From an uncultured Bacteroidota bacterium (GTDB lineage Bacteria > Bacteroidota > Bacteroidia > Flavobacteriales > Flavobacteriaceae): a stretch of DNA of 41,382 bases. The translations under genes were made by a program, and so were the position numbers. Under the pieces are notes generated by a model. That model did no database searches, was not told the DNA's origin, and saw nothing but the letters and a program-made list of their open reading frames with translations. The stretch covers positions 1-41,382 of the forward strand of contig CAKZOC010000169.1 in assembly GCA_937136025.1 (NCBI GenBank), given 5' to 3'. This document shows positions 15,971-23,862 of the stretch, one piece after another; positions within the stretch are counted from its first letter, which is position 1; each line of letters opens with the position of its first letter.

Positions 15971-18328
15971 ATGTTTAAATGTAAAACATCAGCGGAGGTA
16001 GGCGGAATGGGTCACTCTGTGAAGCGAAAAGAAGATGCCCGCTTTTTACACGGTAAAGGAAATTACGTAGATGACGTGAAACTGCCCGGGATGTTGACCA
16101 TGGTGATGGTACGCAGCCCCTATGCCTATGCGAAAATAAAGAGTATTAATAAGGAGAAAGCTTTGGCGATTCCAGGGGTTTTGGCTGTCATTACCGGGGA
16201 AGACCTGGCGCAGTACAACCTGCACTGGATGCCCACCCTGCTTTCTGACACCCAAATGGTTTTGCCTACAGATACCGTTATGCATCAGGCGCAGGAGGTA
16301 TGCGCTGTTATTGCGACAGACAGGTATATCGCTGTGGATGGCGCCGAGGCGGTTGATGTACAATATGAGCCCATGGATGCCATTGTAGATCCTTTTAAAG
16401 CACTGGATGAAGGCGCTCCTTTATTGCGCCCCGATAAGGACGGGCAAAAGGACAACCAGATTTACCACTGGGAACGCGGCGATAGAGGGAAGACAGATGA
16501 AGTGATTGCCAATGCGGATGTAGTCGTCAAGGAGCGCATCCATCTTCCCAGAATTCATGTGGCCTCTATCGAAACCTGTGGTTGTGTGGCATCTTATGAT
16601 AAGGATACGGAAAAACTGGTTGTTTATCTCACGACCCAGGCACCCCATGCCATTCGTACCATAGTTGCCCTGGTAGCAGGGCACGTCGGGCTATCCGAGG
16701 AGAAAATACGGATCATTTCCCCCGATATTGGAGGTGGCTTTGGAGGTAAGGTCCCTGTTTATCCGGCCTATGTCGTAGCTATTGCAGCGACCTTCCTGAT
16801 CGGTAAGCCCGTAAAATGGATTGAGGATCGCTCAGAGAATCTGGTCAACGGGTTTGCCCGTGACTACCACATGGACTGTGAATTGGCTGCCACCAAGGAT
16901 GGCAAAATTCAGGCCTTTAAGGTTTCGACCCTCGCAGACCATGGATATACCGATTCTTCTGCAAACCCCTCTAAATATCCCACGGGTATGTTCTCCATCT
17001 GTACGGGTTCTTATGATTATGAACACGCCTTTGCGGAATTGGATGCTGTGTATACGAACAAGGCACCAGGAGGAGTGGCTTACCGCTGTTCTTTCAGGGT
17101 GACTGAAGCCGTACACGCCATTGAGCGTATGGTAGATAAACTGGCCGCTAAAATTGGCAAAGATCCGGCCCTGATAAGATTGGAGAATTTTATCAAAAAA
17201 GATCAATTCCCATATGCATCCCCTCTGGGTTGGAGCTACGATAGCGGAGATTATGAAGCGACCCTTAAAAAGGCCATGGAGATGATCGGCTATGAAGACT
17301 ATAAAAAGGAACAGGTTGAAAAACGGAAGCAGGGCAAACTCATGGGTATCGGCATTTCCACTTTCACGGAAGTTGTGGGTGCAGGACCTTCCAAGGATTT
17401 TGACATCCTGGGCATTGCCATGTTCGATAGTGCTGAGATCCGCGTTCACCCCACAGGTAAAGCCCTGGCCCGGTTCGGGACTAAATCACAGGGGCAGGGA
17501 CACGAAACTACGTATGCCCAAATCCTGGCAGAGGAACTTGGTATCCCCTATACGGATATAGAGATCGATGAAGGGGATACGGATACAGCGCCCTATGGCC
17601 TTGGGACCTATGCCAGCCGGAGTACACCAACAGCAGGAGCTGCCGCTGCCATAGCAGCCCGTAAGCTAAGGGATAAAGGGAAGAAAATAGCCGCCTACCT
17701 GCTCGAAGTCAGCGAAGAAGACATCGAATGGGAAGTGGGCAAATACTTTGTTAAAGGAGCTCCCGAAAAATCGAAGACCATTCAGGAAGTCGTCTTTGCG
17801 GCTTATACCAACATTCCCCCGGGAATGGAACCTGGTTTTGAAGCCACCCATTATTACGATCCACCAAACCTGACCTTTCCCAACGGGGCTTATATCTGCG
17901 TTGTTGAAGTGGAAAAAGAGACAGGGGCTATTGATGTGAAGCGATTTGTGGCCATCGATGACTGTGGTAATATCATCAATCCCATGATTGTCGAAGGACA
18001 GGTACACGGAGGGCTCACCCAGGGGATTGCCCCGGCTATGTACGAGGGGATAGAGTACGATGAACAAGGAAACGTCTTAAATGGGACCTTTATGGATTAC
18101 CTTGTTCCTACAGCGGTGGAATCGCCGCATTGGGAAACCGGACATACGATTACGCCTTCTCCCCACCACCCATTGGGAGCTAAAGGTGTGGCAGAATCCC
18201 CAACAGTAGGGGCACCTCCTGCCATAGCCAATGCTATAATCGACGCCCTGGCGCCTCTTGGAATCGAACATTTGGACATTCCAATTACACCCGCCAAAGT
18301 GTGGGAAGCGATTCAGGCGCATTCTTAA
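15971..18328 (+). CDS. coxL: Aerobic CO dehydrogenase large subunit CoxL, form I
   Basis: 785 residues; carries the Mo-S-Cu centre that oxidises CO to CO2. The form I signature AYRCSFR is at 370-376, with Cys373 as the expected Cu ligand (form II proteins have AYRGAGR here). Other features: GKGNYVDDVKLPGM near the N-terminus, Gln223 in TTQAPHAIRT near the Mo, PDIGGGFGGKV, KSQGQGHETTYAQI, GLGTYASRSTPTAGAA, and catalytic Glu742 in GAKGVAESP. The residue before that Glu is Ala, where the family usually has Gly (GVGESP). No signal peptide, so cytoplasmic. Length is slightly below the 809 of Oligotropha CoxL, mostly at the N-terminus and in one loop. Form I assignment is secure from motif, gene order and the maturation genes. 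Confidence 0.97.
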   Translation: MFKCKTSAEVGGMGHSVKRKEDARFLHGKGNYVDDVKLPGMLTMVMVRSPYAYAKIKSINKEKALAIPGVLAVITGEDLAQYNLHWMPTLLSDTQMVLPTDTVMHQAQEVCAVIATDRYIAVDGAEAVDVQYEPMDAIVDPFKALDEGAPLLRPDKDGQKDNQIYHWERGDRGKTDEVIANADVVVKERIHLPRIHVASIETCGCVASYDKDTEKLVVYLTTQAPHAIRTIVALVAGHVGLSEEKIRIISPDIGGGFGGKVPVYPAYVVAIAATFLIGKPVKWIEDRSENLVNGFARDYHMDCELAATKDGKIQAFKVSTLADHGYTDSSANPSKYPTGMFSICTGSYDYEHAFAELDAVYTNKAPGGVAYRCSFRVTEAVHAIERMVDKLAAKIGKDPALIRLENFIKKDQFPYASPLGWSYDSGDYEATLKKAMEMIGYEDYKKEQVEKRKQGKLMGIGISTFTEVVGAGPSKDFDILGIAMFDSAEIRVHPTGKALARFGTKSQGQGHETTYAQILAEELGIPYTDIEIDEGDTDTAPYGLGTYASRSTPTAGAAAAIAARKLRDKGKKIAAYLLEVSEEDIEWEVGKYFVKGAPEKSKTIQEVVFAAYTNIPPGMEPGFEATHYYDPPNLTFPNGAYICVVEVEKETGAIDVKRFVAIDDCGNIINPMIVEGQVHGGLTQGIAPAMYEGIEYDEQGNVLNGTFMDYLVPTAVESPHWETGHTITPSPHHPLGAKGVAESPTVGAPPAIANAIIDALAPLGIEHLDIPITPAKVWEAIQAHS

Positions 18329-18338
18329 AATTTCAGAC

Positions 18339-18372
18339 CCCCGAAAATTGGATTTTCCCCCTTTTTTCGGGG
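18339..18372 (+). other. Intercistronic hairpin between coxL and coxG
   Basis: CCCCGAAAA at 18339-18347 pairs with TTTTCGGGG at 18364-18372 (9 bp) around a 16-base loop. There is no run of T after the stem, so it is more likely an mRNA-stabilising or processing element, or a partial attenuator, than a full terminator. It would separate the structural coxMSL message from the downstream maturation genes. Confidence 0.5.
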
Positions 18373-18398
18373 CGTCTTAACCAGGAATAAAAAATGAT

Positions 18399-18869
18399 AT
18401 GAAAGCACAGTTAGAAAAATCTTTTGAAGTCCCCCAATCCGGAGCATTGGTATGGGATCACCTGATCGATCCGAACAAGGTTATGGATTGCGTCCCCGGA
18501 GTATCGATTGACGAGAAGGTTGGGGATAATCACTATAAAGGTAAGGTAGGCATGAAATTCGGACCTATTGGGGCCAAGTATGATGCCGATATCTTTTACG
18601 ATGAAGTGGATGCCGACAACCGCAAAATCATACTCACCGGGAACGGTGTGGATGTAAAGGGCAACGGGAATGCCGAAATGACCATGACGATGAACATTAC
18701 CGATAGGGAAGACGGGGGTTCAAAACTCGATGCCATTATGGATGTTACCATCAATGGTAAAATTGCCCAGTTCGGATCCCGTCTCATTACGACGGTTTCG
18801 AACCAGTTATTCAAGCAGTTTGTGACTAACTTTTCTAAAAAGTTAGCCGAAGCTGAGGCTACCGCATAA
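18399..18869 (+). CDS. coxG: CoxG, SRPBCC-family CO dehydrogenase accessory protein
   Basis: 156 residues. It opens with LEKSFEVPQSGALVWDHLIDPNKVMDCVPGV, the CoxG version of the START/SRPBCC cavity fold, and continues with YKGKVGMKFGPIGAKYDADI and INGKIAQFGSRLI. CoxG is needed for membrane association of CO dehydrogenase in Oligotropha, and newer work on mycobacterial enzymes points to quinone delivery from the membrane. The C-terminal membrane-binding tail of longer CoxG proteins is absent here; the protein ends with a short helix. It sits between two hairpins, 70 bases after coxL and 72 before coxD. Confidence 0.92.
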   Translation: MKAQLEKSFEVPQSGALVWDHLIDPNKVMDCVPGVSIDEKVGDNHYKGKVGMKFGPIGAKYDADIFYDEVDADNRKIILTGNGVDVKGNGNAEMTMTMNITDREDGGSKLDAIMDVTINGKIAQFGSRLITTVSNQLFKQFVTNFSKKLAEAEATA

Positions 18870-18891
18870 ACAAAGTTTCCTTTGAAATCCA

Positions 18892-18919
18892 AAAGCTATG
18901 CCCGGAGGGGTGTAGCTTT
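18892..18919 (+). other. Intercistronic hairpin between coxG and coxD
   Basis: AAAGCTA at 18892-18898 pairs with TAGCTTT at 18913-18919, and CCC with GGG continues the stem inside, with a GGA loop. The sequence after it (GTCTTATT) is only mildly T-rich, so partial termination or RNA processing is more likely than a full stop. coxD starts 22 bases later from a TTG codon. Confidence 0.5.
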
Positions 18920-18941
18920 GTCTTATTAAAAAATTGTACTG

Positions 18942-19814
18942 TTGAATAAAGAAATTCAAGGGCTCATTGCTGATTTTTACGAGCAAGATTATATCCTGAA
19001 TCAGGCTTTGGCCACCTCAGTTTTCCTGCTGAACAATTTAGAGAAGCCCCTGCTTTTGGAAGGGGACCCGGGGGTTGGCAAAACCATGCTGGCCAGCGCG
19101 CTGGCGGCACATCTGAAAACGGATTTAATCCGCTTACAGTGTTACGAAGGTCTGGATGTAGGTACTACCATTTACGAATGGAATTATCAGAAACAATTGC
19201 TCCACATTAAATTATTTGAACAGGAAAAAGATAAACGCACACTGGGCGAAGAGATTTTCGGGATGGAATACGTGCTTAAAAGGCCGTTGTTGCGATCCAT
19301 AACCGCTGAAAAACCTGTGGTCCTGTTGATTGACGAAATTGACAGGGCAGATGAGGAATTCGAGGCTTTCCTTTTGGAATTATTATCTGATTTTCAGATC
19401 AGTATCCCGGAATTGGGGACCATAAAAGCGGTTACAAAACCGATGGTGATCCTGACTTCCAATCGCACCAGGGAGTTAAGTGACGCCCTCAGAAGGCGTT
19501 GTCTGTATCATTGGGTAGACTTCCCATCCAAGGCCATGGAAATAGATATTATTGCCCGGAAACTGCCTGATATCGATGAGCAGTTGGCGGCTCAGGTGGT
19601 GACTTTCATCCATAACCTGCGAAAGTCAAGTCTTAAGAAACCGCCGGGGATTGCCGAATCGCTGGACTGGGCAAAAACCCTTTTGCTATTGAATGCGGAA
19701 AACATCACAGATGAGATCGTGCAAAACACAGTGGGAAGTGTTCTCAAACACAAGGACGATATCGAATTTGTCAGGAACAAGTCGGTACAGGAGTTCTTAA
19801 TCCCCATAGATTAG
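18942..19814 (+). CDS. coxD: CoxD, MoxR-type AAA+ ATPase for CO dehydrogenase maturation
   Basis: 290 residues. Walker A is GDPGVGKT at 41-48, Walker B is VVLLIDE at 126-132, followed by RADEEFEAFLLELLSDFQI, sensor 1 in ILTSNRTRELSDALRRRC and the arginine finger region. CoxD is an AAA+ chaperone shown in Oligotropha to be required for placing sulfur on the Mo and so for the Mo-S-Cu centre. No ATG exists near the start: an in-frame stop at 18927 limits choices to TTG at 18942 (preferred) or other rare codons. It works with the VWA protein CoxE encoded 13 bases downstream, as MoxR-VWA pairs generally do. Confidence 0.93.
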   Translation: MNKEIQGLIADFYEQDYILNQALATSVFLLNNLEKPLLLEGDPGVGKTMLASALAAHLKTDLIRLQCYEGLDVGTTIYEWNYQKQLLHIKLFEQEKDKRTLGEEIFGMEYVLKRPLLRSITAEKPVVLLIDEIDRADEEFEAFLLELLSDFQISIPELGTIKAVTKPMVILTSNRTRELSDALRRRCLYHWVDFPSKAMEIDIIARKLPDIDEQLAAQVVTFIHNLRKSSLKKPPGIAESLDWAKTLLLLNAENITDEIVQNTVGSVLKHKDDIEFVRNKSVQEFLIPID

Positions 19815-19827
19815 TTGATATACTATT

Positions 19828-20964
19828 GTGGTCGAAGTAGACAAGACCTTTAGGGAGCGATTGATCGACTTTACATTTTATTGTAGGGAAAGACAATTTA
19901 TGTTGGGGCCCCAGGACACACGGGATGCTTTTGAAATTGCTGAACGGGGGTATTGGCTGGATCGCACTCTTTTTCAATACAGTTTAAAGGCTATATATTG
20001 CAAACGGAAGGAGCATTTTGATCGATTTGACGAAATGTTTGACCGATTCTGGAGTCGGTATTACGACGATAAACTCGAGGCGCGTAAAAAGACAGTCAAA
20101 CAGATCAAGAAAGAACCGGAGACGGACACCATAATCTTTTTGGGCGCTAAATTCAACAAGCCCAGAAAGGAAAAAGAAGAAAAAGAAGCCAAGCAGACCA
20201 AAGGGGCTAATGAAAATGTCCGTCTGCGCTTTACGGATTTCTCAAAGGTGGATGTCGCAGACCGGGAACGGTTAGAGGAATTGGCAGAAGAATTGTTTCA
20301 CCAGATGAGCATGCGTTTTAAAAGGCGATTGGAAGACGCAAACAAAGGAAGGATCGATATTCGTAAGACCATACGGCATAGTATCTCCAAGGGAGGCTTA
20401 ATGCTCGATTTGGCCCATCGGAAAAAGAGGAAGGAAAAGCGAAAAGTAGTTTTTATCCTGGATGTCAGCGGTTCAATGGACACGTATAGCTATTACCTGC
20501 TGCGATATGTAATGGTTTTGAAGAAATATTTCAGGGAACTGGAATTTTTTACCTTCAGCACTCATTTGACACATGTCACCCCCATGCTCAGAGCAAATAA
20601 TGAACTCCAGATTTTAAAAGACATCGGCAGTAATGTGCAAACCTGGTCCAGCGGGACCAAGATCGGAGAATCCCTGACGGAGTTTTTGTCCGGATATGGC
20701 AACAAGTTTCTAAGCCAAAAACACGTTGTAGTTATACTTAGCGACGGCTTGGAAACCGGCAGTGTTACCCAATTGAAGGAGGCCGTTGGAACGATCCGGA
20801 GAAAATGTAAGACGCTCATCTGGTTGAATCCGTTGAAGGGAATGAAGGACTATCAGCCGATACAGAAAGGGATTGTCAACGTAATGCCGCATCTGGATGC
20901 ATTTGAATCTGCACATAATCTGGATAGTTTACTGAAATTGGAAAAATTACTCATGGATGTTTAA
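19828..20964 (+). CDS. coxE: CoxE, VWA-domain partner of CoxD
   Basis: 378 residues. The N-terminal half is helical and highly charged (Lys/Glu-rich 85-130). The C-terminal VWA domain has the MIDAS motif DVSGS at 212-216 and VVVILSDGLETG. CoxE proteins work with the CoxD ATPase in activating CO dehydrogenase and are reported to be involved in copper loading. Start is GTG at 19828 (VEVDKTFRERLIDF), with no nearby ATG, so both maturation genes use weak starts. The stop overlaps the coxF start by 8 bases. Confidence 0.9.
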   Translation: MVEVDKTFRERLIDFTFYCRERQFMLGPQDTRDAFEIAERGYWLDRTLFQYSLKAIYCKRKEHFDRFDEMFDRFWSRYYDDKLEARKKTVKQIKKEPETDTIIFLGAKFNKPRKEKEEKEAKQTKGANENVRLRFTDFSKVDVADRERLEELAEELFHQMSMRFKRRLEDANKGRIDIRKTIRHSISKGGLMLDLAHRKKRKEKRKVVFILDVSGSMDTYSYYLLRYVMVLKKYFRELEFFTFSTHLTHVTPMLRANNELQILKDIGSNVQTWSSGTKIGESLTEFLSGYGNKFLSQKHVVVILSDGLETGSVTQLKEAVGTIRRKCKTLIWLNPLKGMKDYQPIQKGIVNVMPHLDAFESAHNLDSLLKLEKLLMDV

Positions 20965-21964
20965 CGAACTTACACTCAATATTGAGGCGCAATTGGCCAA
21001 AGGATCTGATTTTGCCATTGCCCAGGTGGTAGACCGAATGGCGCCCAGCTCCGGGAAAGTGGGGGATAAGGCCCTTATCCTGGAATCCGGAGAAATGATT
21101 GGCTGGGTCGGCGGAGGCTGCGTGCGCGGAATTGTAATCAAAGAGGCGCTCGATGTCATCAGAACCAAACGCTATAGAAGGGTTCGTATTTCCCCTGAAG
21201 GAGGATCACGGGAAACCGCAACCTATAAGGAATATGTTATGTCATGTCAAAGTAAAGGAACCGTGGAAATACTCATAGAGCCTATGATCGCCCAACCCGA
21301 GATTATTATTGCCGGTAAATCGAATATAGCCAGAAAGCTTGCTGCGTTGGCAGTTGCTGCTGATTTCAGAGTGAGCGTCCTGGCCATTGACGCAGATTCA
21401 CAAATGTTTCCAGGGGTGCACAAGGTGTACGATAAGATTGATTTTACCCACTTTAACAACCTGAGTAATACCTATATTATCGTTTCCACGAGGGGAGAAA
21501 ATGATGATCTTGCTGTCAAAAAAGCTTTGGAAACCCAGGCGGGATATGTCGGTTTTGTGGCCAGTACCAAAAAAGCGGCAGACCTCAGGACAACTCTGTC
21601 GAATGAAGGCCTGTCAGACGATGACATCGCCCGCTTGAAGAGCCCTGTAGGTTTGGATATCAATGCAAAACTGGCCAGTGAGGTTGCGATAAGTATCCTC
21701 GCAGAGGTAATTGATGATTTCCGGAACGGGCGGGAATCTGCAAAAACACATAAACAGCAGGCTCCATCTGAGGCCGCAATACCGGCGGAACCGACTGCCG
21801 GGGATACGTTTGCCGAAGAATACTATATAAATCCCGTATGTCAGGTTCCCGTTTCCAGGAAAAACCCCAAACACATTATCGAATACAAAGGAGAACTGGT
21901 CTATTTCTGCTGCGACGGCTGCAAGGTCAGTTTTGAGAAAAACCCGGGACAGTATATCAAGTAA
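20957..21964 (+). CDS. coxF: CoxF/XdhC-family maturation protein with C-terminal YHS domain
   Basis: 335 residues. The XdhC-type N-terminal domain has AIAQVVDRMAPSSGKVGDKA and WVGGGCVRGIVIKEA; a Rossmann-like domain follows (EIIIAGKSNIARKLAALA), ending in SPVGLDINAKLASEVAISILAEV. A Pro/Ala-rich linker (about 255-285) joins a YHS domain at 291-335 with NPVCQVPV and FCCDGCKVSFEKNP (Cys295, 318, 319, 322). YHS domains occur in copper ATPases and other metal proteins. The core family role is cofactor binding and transfer to CO dehydrogenase. The fusion suggests metal, perhaps copper, handling at the same step. It overlaps coxE by 8 bases. Confidence 0.9.
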   Translation: MFNELTLNIEAQLAKGSDFAIAQVVDRMAPSSGKVGDKALILESGEMIGWVGGGCVRGIVIKEALDVIRTKRYRRVRISPEGGSRETATYKEYVMSCQSKGTVEILIEPMIAQPEIIIAGKSNIARKLAALAVAADFRVSVLAIDADSQMFPGVHKVYDKIDFTHFNNLSNTYIIVSTRGENDDLAVKKALETQAGYVGFVASTKKAADLRTTLSNEGLSDDDIARLKSPVGLDINAKLASEVAISILAEVIDDFRNGRESAKTHKQQAPSEAAIPAEPTAGDTFAEEYYINPVCQVPVSRKNPKHIIEYKGELVYFCCDGCKVSFEKNPGQYIK

Positions 21965-22056
21965 TGGTGACCCCGGAAAACCTTTCAAAACTGGGAATTT
22001 TCCCCTATACAGGAACAAATGAAAATGAGATCCTGAAGTACTTATGGAAAAGGTAG
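21964..22056 (+). CDS. Possible 30-residue protein bridging coxF and mocA
   Basis: Its ATG shares a base with the coxF stop (TAATG), and its TAG lies 12 bases inside the mocA-like gene, whose ATG is at 22044. The peptide starts MVTPENLSKLGIF and ends NEILKYLWKR. There are no homologues I recognise. It may be a real small protein, or a leader whose translation carries ribosomes across the 79-base gap to mocA. No second member exists here to test conservation, so it stays tentative. Confidence 0.3.
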   Translation: MVTPENLSKLGIFPYTGTNENEILKYLWKR

Positions 22057-22667
22057 CAGCTTTAGTATTGACCGCTGGGGCTTCCCGTCGAATGGGAACA
22101 CCCAAGGCCCTTTTACCCTGGGGGCAGACTACGGTTATCCAGCATCTTCTGGATCAAATACGGCAGGCCGGATTGACAGAAACCCTTTTGGTAACGGGAG
22201 CGCATCACGACGCAATACAAGAGGCCCTGGCGGTTGAAGGAGTGGAAATATGCCTTCATCCGGCTTGGGAATTGGGTATGGGATCAACTATTTCCAGGGG
22301 GGTTCAGGAAGTGGAAGAACGGTTTTCAGATATTGATGCCATCCTTATTCTTTTGGTAGATCAACCCCGGATTACCCATGGCTATCTCAGGCGTGTTCTC
22401 GAGGCACACCAAAGCCAGCCGGACGTGATCATTGCCTCCGATTATGGTGATTTTGCAGGGGCCCCGGCGCTCTTTCCCAGAAATTTCTGGGAGGCTCTAA
22501 AACGTATTCCACCAACACAGGGGGCCCGGAAACTTATCGCATCGTACAGGGATAAATGCGTGATTCTGGACCCAGGAGGCGCCATTGTGGATATCGATAC
22601 CCCTGAGGCTTATAAAAAGGCTCTTTCTGTATATCTTTCGAATCAAACAAAGAATGTAAACCAATGA
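22044..22667 (+). CDS. mocA: Molybdenum cofactor cytidylyltransferase-like protein (MocA family)
   Basis: 207 residues, MobA-like NTP transferase fold with LVLTAGASRRMGTPKALLPWG at the N-terminus, VTGAHH, and ILLVDQPR as the metal and cofactor site. The TAG in place of LAGG, and the PKALLPW continuation, are typical of CTP-using MocA. CO dehydrogenase contains molybdopterin cytosine dinucleotide, so position in the cox operon supports this job. It ends with ATGA overlap into the amidohydrolase gene. Nucleotide use is inferred from motif and context. Confidence 0.87.
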   Translation: MEKVAALVLTAGASRRMGTPKALLPWGQTTVIQHLLDQIRQAGLTETLLVTGAHHDAIQEALAVEGVEICLHPAWELGMGSTISRGVQEVEERFSDIDAILILLVDQPRITHGYLRRVLEAHQSQPDVIIASDYGDFAGAPALFPRNFWEALKRIPPTQGARKLIASYRDKCVILDPGGAIVDIDTPEAYKKALSVYLSNQTKNVNQ

Positions 22668-23752
22668 CTAAATCGGTAAGCACATTTATTTTCCTGTCCT
22701 TTTTTCTGGGAAGCCTGCACGCTCAGGACCTGACCTTTGAAGAATACAACCCGGAGTCCACATTGGTGGTCCCTGAAAATCCGGTAACCCGGGCAAAATT
22801 CCCGGTTGTTGATGTCCACAGTCATCATTACAATATGCCGGAACAGGACCTCTCTGTTTTGGTACAGGCGATGGATACGCTGAATTTGGCGGTTCTGGTG
22901 AATCTCAGTGGGGGATCCGGGGAGAAAATAACGGGTGCCATGAAGAACATCCAAAATAATTATCCCAACCGTTTCCTACTTTTTGCCAATGTAGATTTCT
23001 CAGGAGTAGGGGACCCGGGCTGGGGTGCTCGGGCTGCGGCCCAACTCAAAGCGGATCATGCCAACGGAGCTGTGGGCTTAAAAATTTTTAAAAGTCTCGG
23101 ACTCCGCTACACCGATACTCAAGGGAACAGGATAGCCGTTGATGATCCCCGTTTAGATCCGGTTTGGGAGATGTGTGCTGCGTTGGGTATTCCCGTGCTC
23201 ATTCATGCCGCCGATCCCAAATCCTTTTGGGATCCTATGGATTCTGAGAACGAAAGATGGCTGGAATTGAAAACGCGGCCCCGACGCAAAAGAAGTGATA
23301 GCGATCCTGCCCCATGGGAACAGATTATTACCGAGCAACACAATCTTTTTCGCAAACATCCCAAAACGACCTTTATCAATGCGCATATGGGATGGTATGC
23401 TAACAACCTGGACAGACTTTCCGAACTGATGGAGGAATTCCCGAATATGTATGTGGGAATTGGAGCTATTATCGCGGAACTGGGGCGGCAACCCCGCCGT
23501 GCGAAAGCCTTTTTCACTGCCTATCAGGACCGCATTCTTTTTGGAAAAGACAGTTGGCAGCCTTCTGAATTTCCGACCTATTTCCGGGTTTTGGAAACTG
23601 CGGATGAATATTTCCCCTATCACAAGAAATACCATGCTTTTTGGGCCATGTACGGCCTGGACCTTCCGGACAGTATTCTGAAGAAAGTATACTACCAGAA
23701 TGCGCTAAAAATTGTACCTAACCTGGACCCCACCTTGTTCCCCCGGCCCTGA
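22664..23752 (+). CDS. Secreted amidohydrolase (Amidohydrolase_2 family)
   Basis: 362 residues. A signal peptide (FIFLSFFLGSLHAQ) is followed by a TIM-barrel metallohydrolase with VVDVHSHHYN (His52, His54), PVLIHAADPK, FINAHMGW and LFGKDSWQP supplying the further His and Asp ligands. Members act on carboxylic acids (decarboxylases) or lactones and amides; the substrate is not evident. Its ATG overlaps the mocA stop by 4 bases, so it is translationally coupled to the cox operon although it is exported. Relatives also occur outside cox clusters. A dependence on CO metabolism is unknown. Confidence 0.85.
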   Translation: MTKSVSTFIFLSFFLGSLHAQDLTFEEYNPESTLVVPENPVTRAKFPVVDVHSHHYNMPEQDLSVLVQAMDTLNLAVLVNLSGGSGEKITGAMKNIQNNYPNRFLLFANVDFSGVGDPGWGARAAAQLKADHANGAVGLKIFKSLGLRYTDTQGNRIAVDDPRLDPVWEMCAALGIPVLIHAADPKSFWDPMDSENERWLELKTRPRRKRSDSDPAPWEQIITEQHNLFRKHPKTTFINAHMGWYANNLDRLSELMEEFPNMYVGIGAIIAELGRQPRRAKAFFTAYQDRILFGKDSWQPSEFPTYFRVLETADEYFPYHKKYHAFWAMYGLDLPDSILKKVYYQNALKIVPNLDPTLFPRP

Positions 23753-23862
23753 GTTTACAACAATAGCCCCGATTTCATGGAAAAGCGAAGATTGCTAAGG
23801 CATCTGTGCACTAAACAAGTCTGAAATTCGTTTTAAGAGGAACCCCCAAAAATGGTATTCCG

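Noticed and set aside
15971-18328. Form II (xanthine-dehydrogenase-like) CoxL
   Set aside because: The active loop is AYRCSFR, not AYRGAGR, and the operon order is M-S-L, so form I is the better call.
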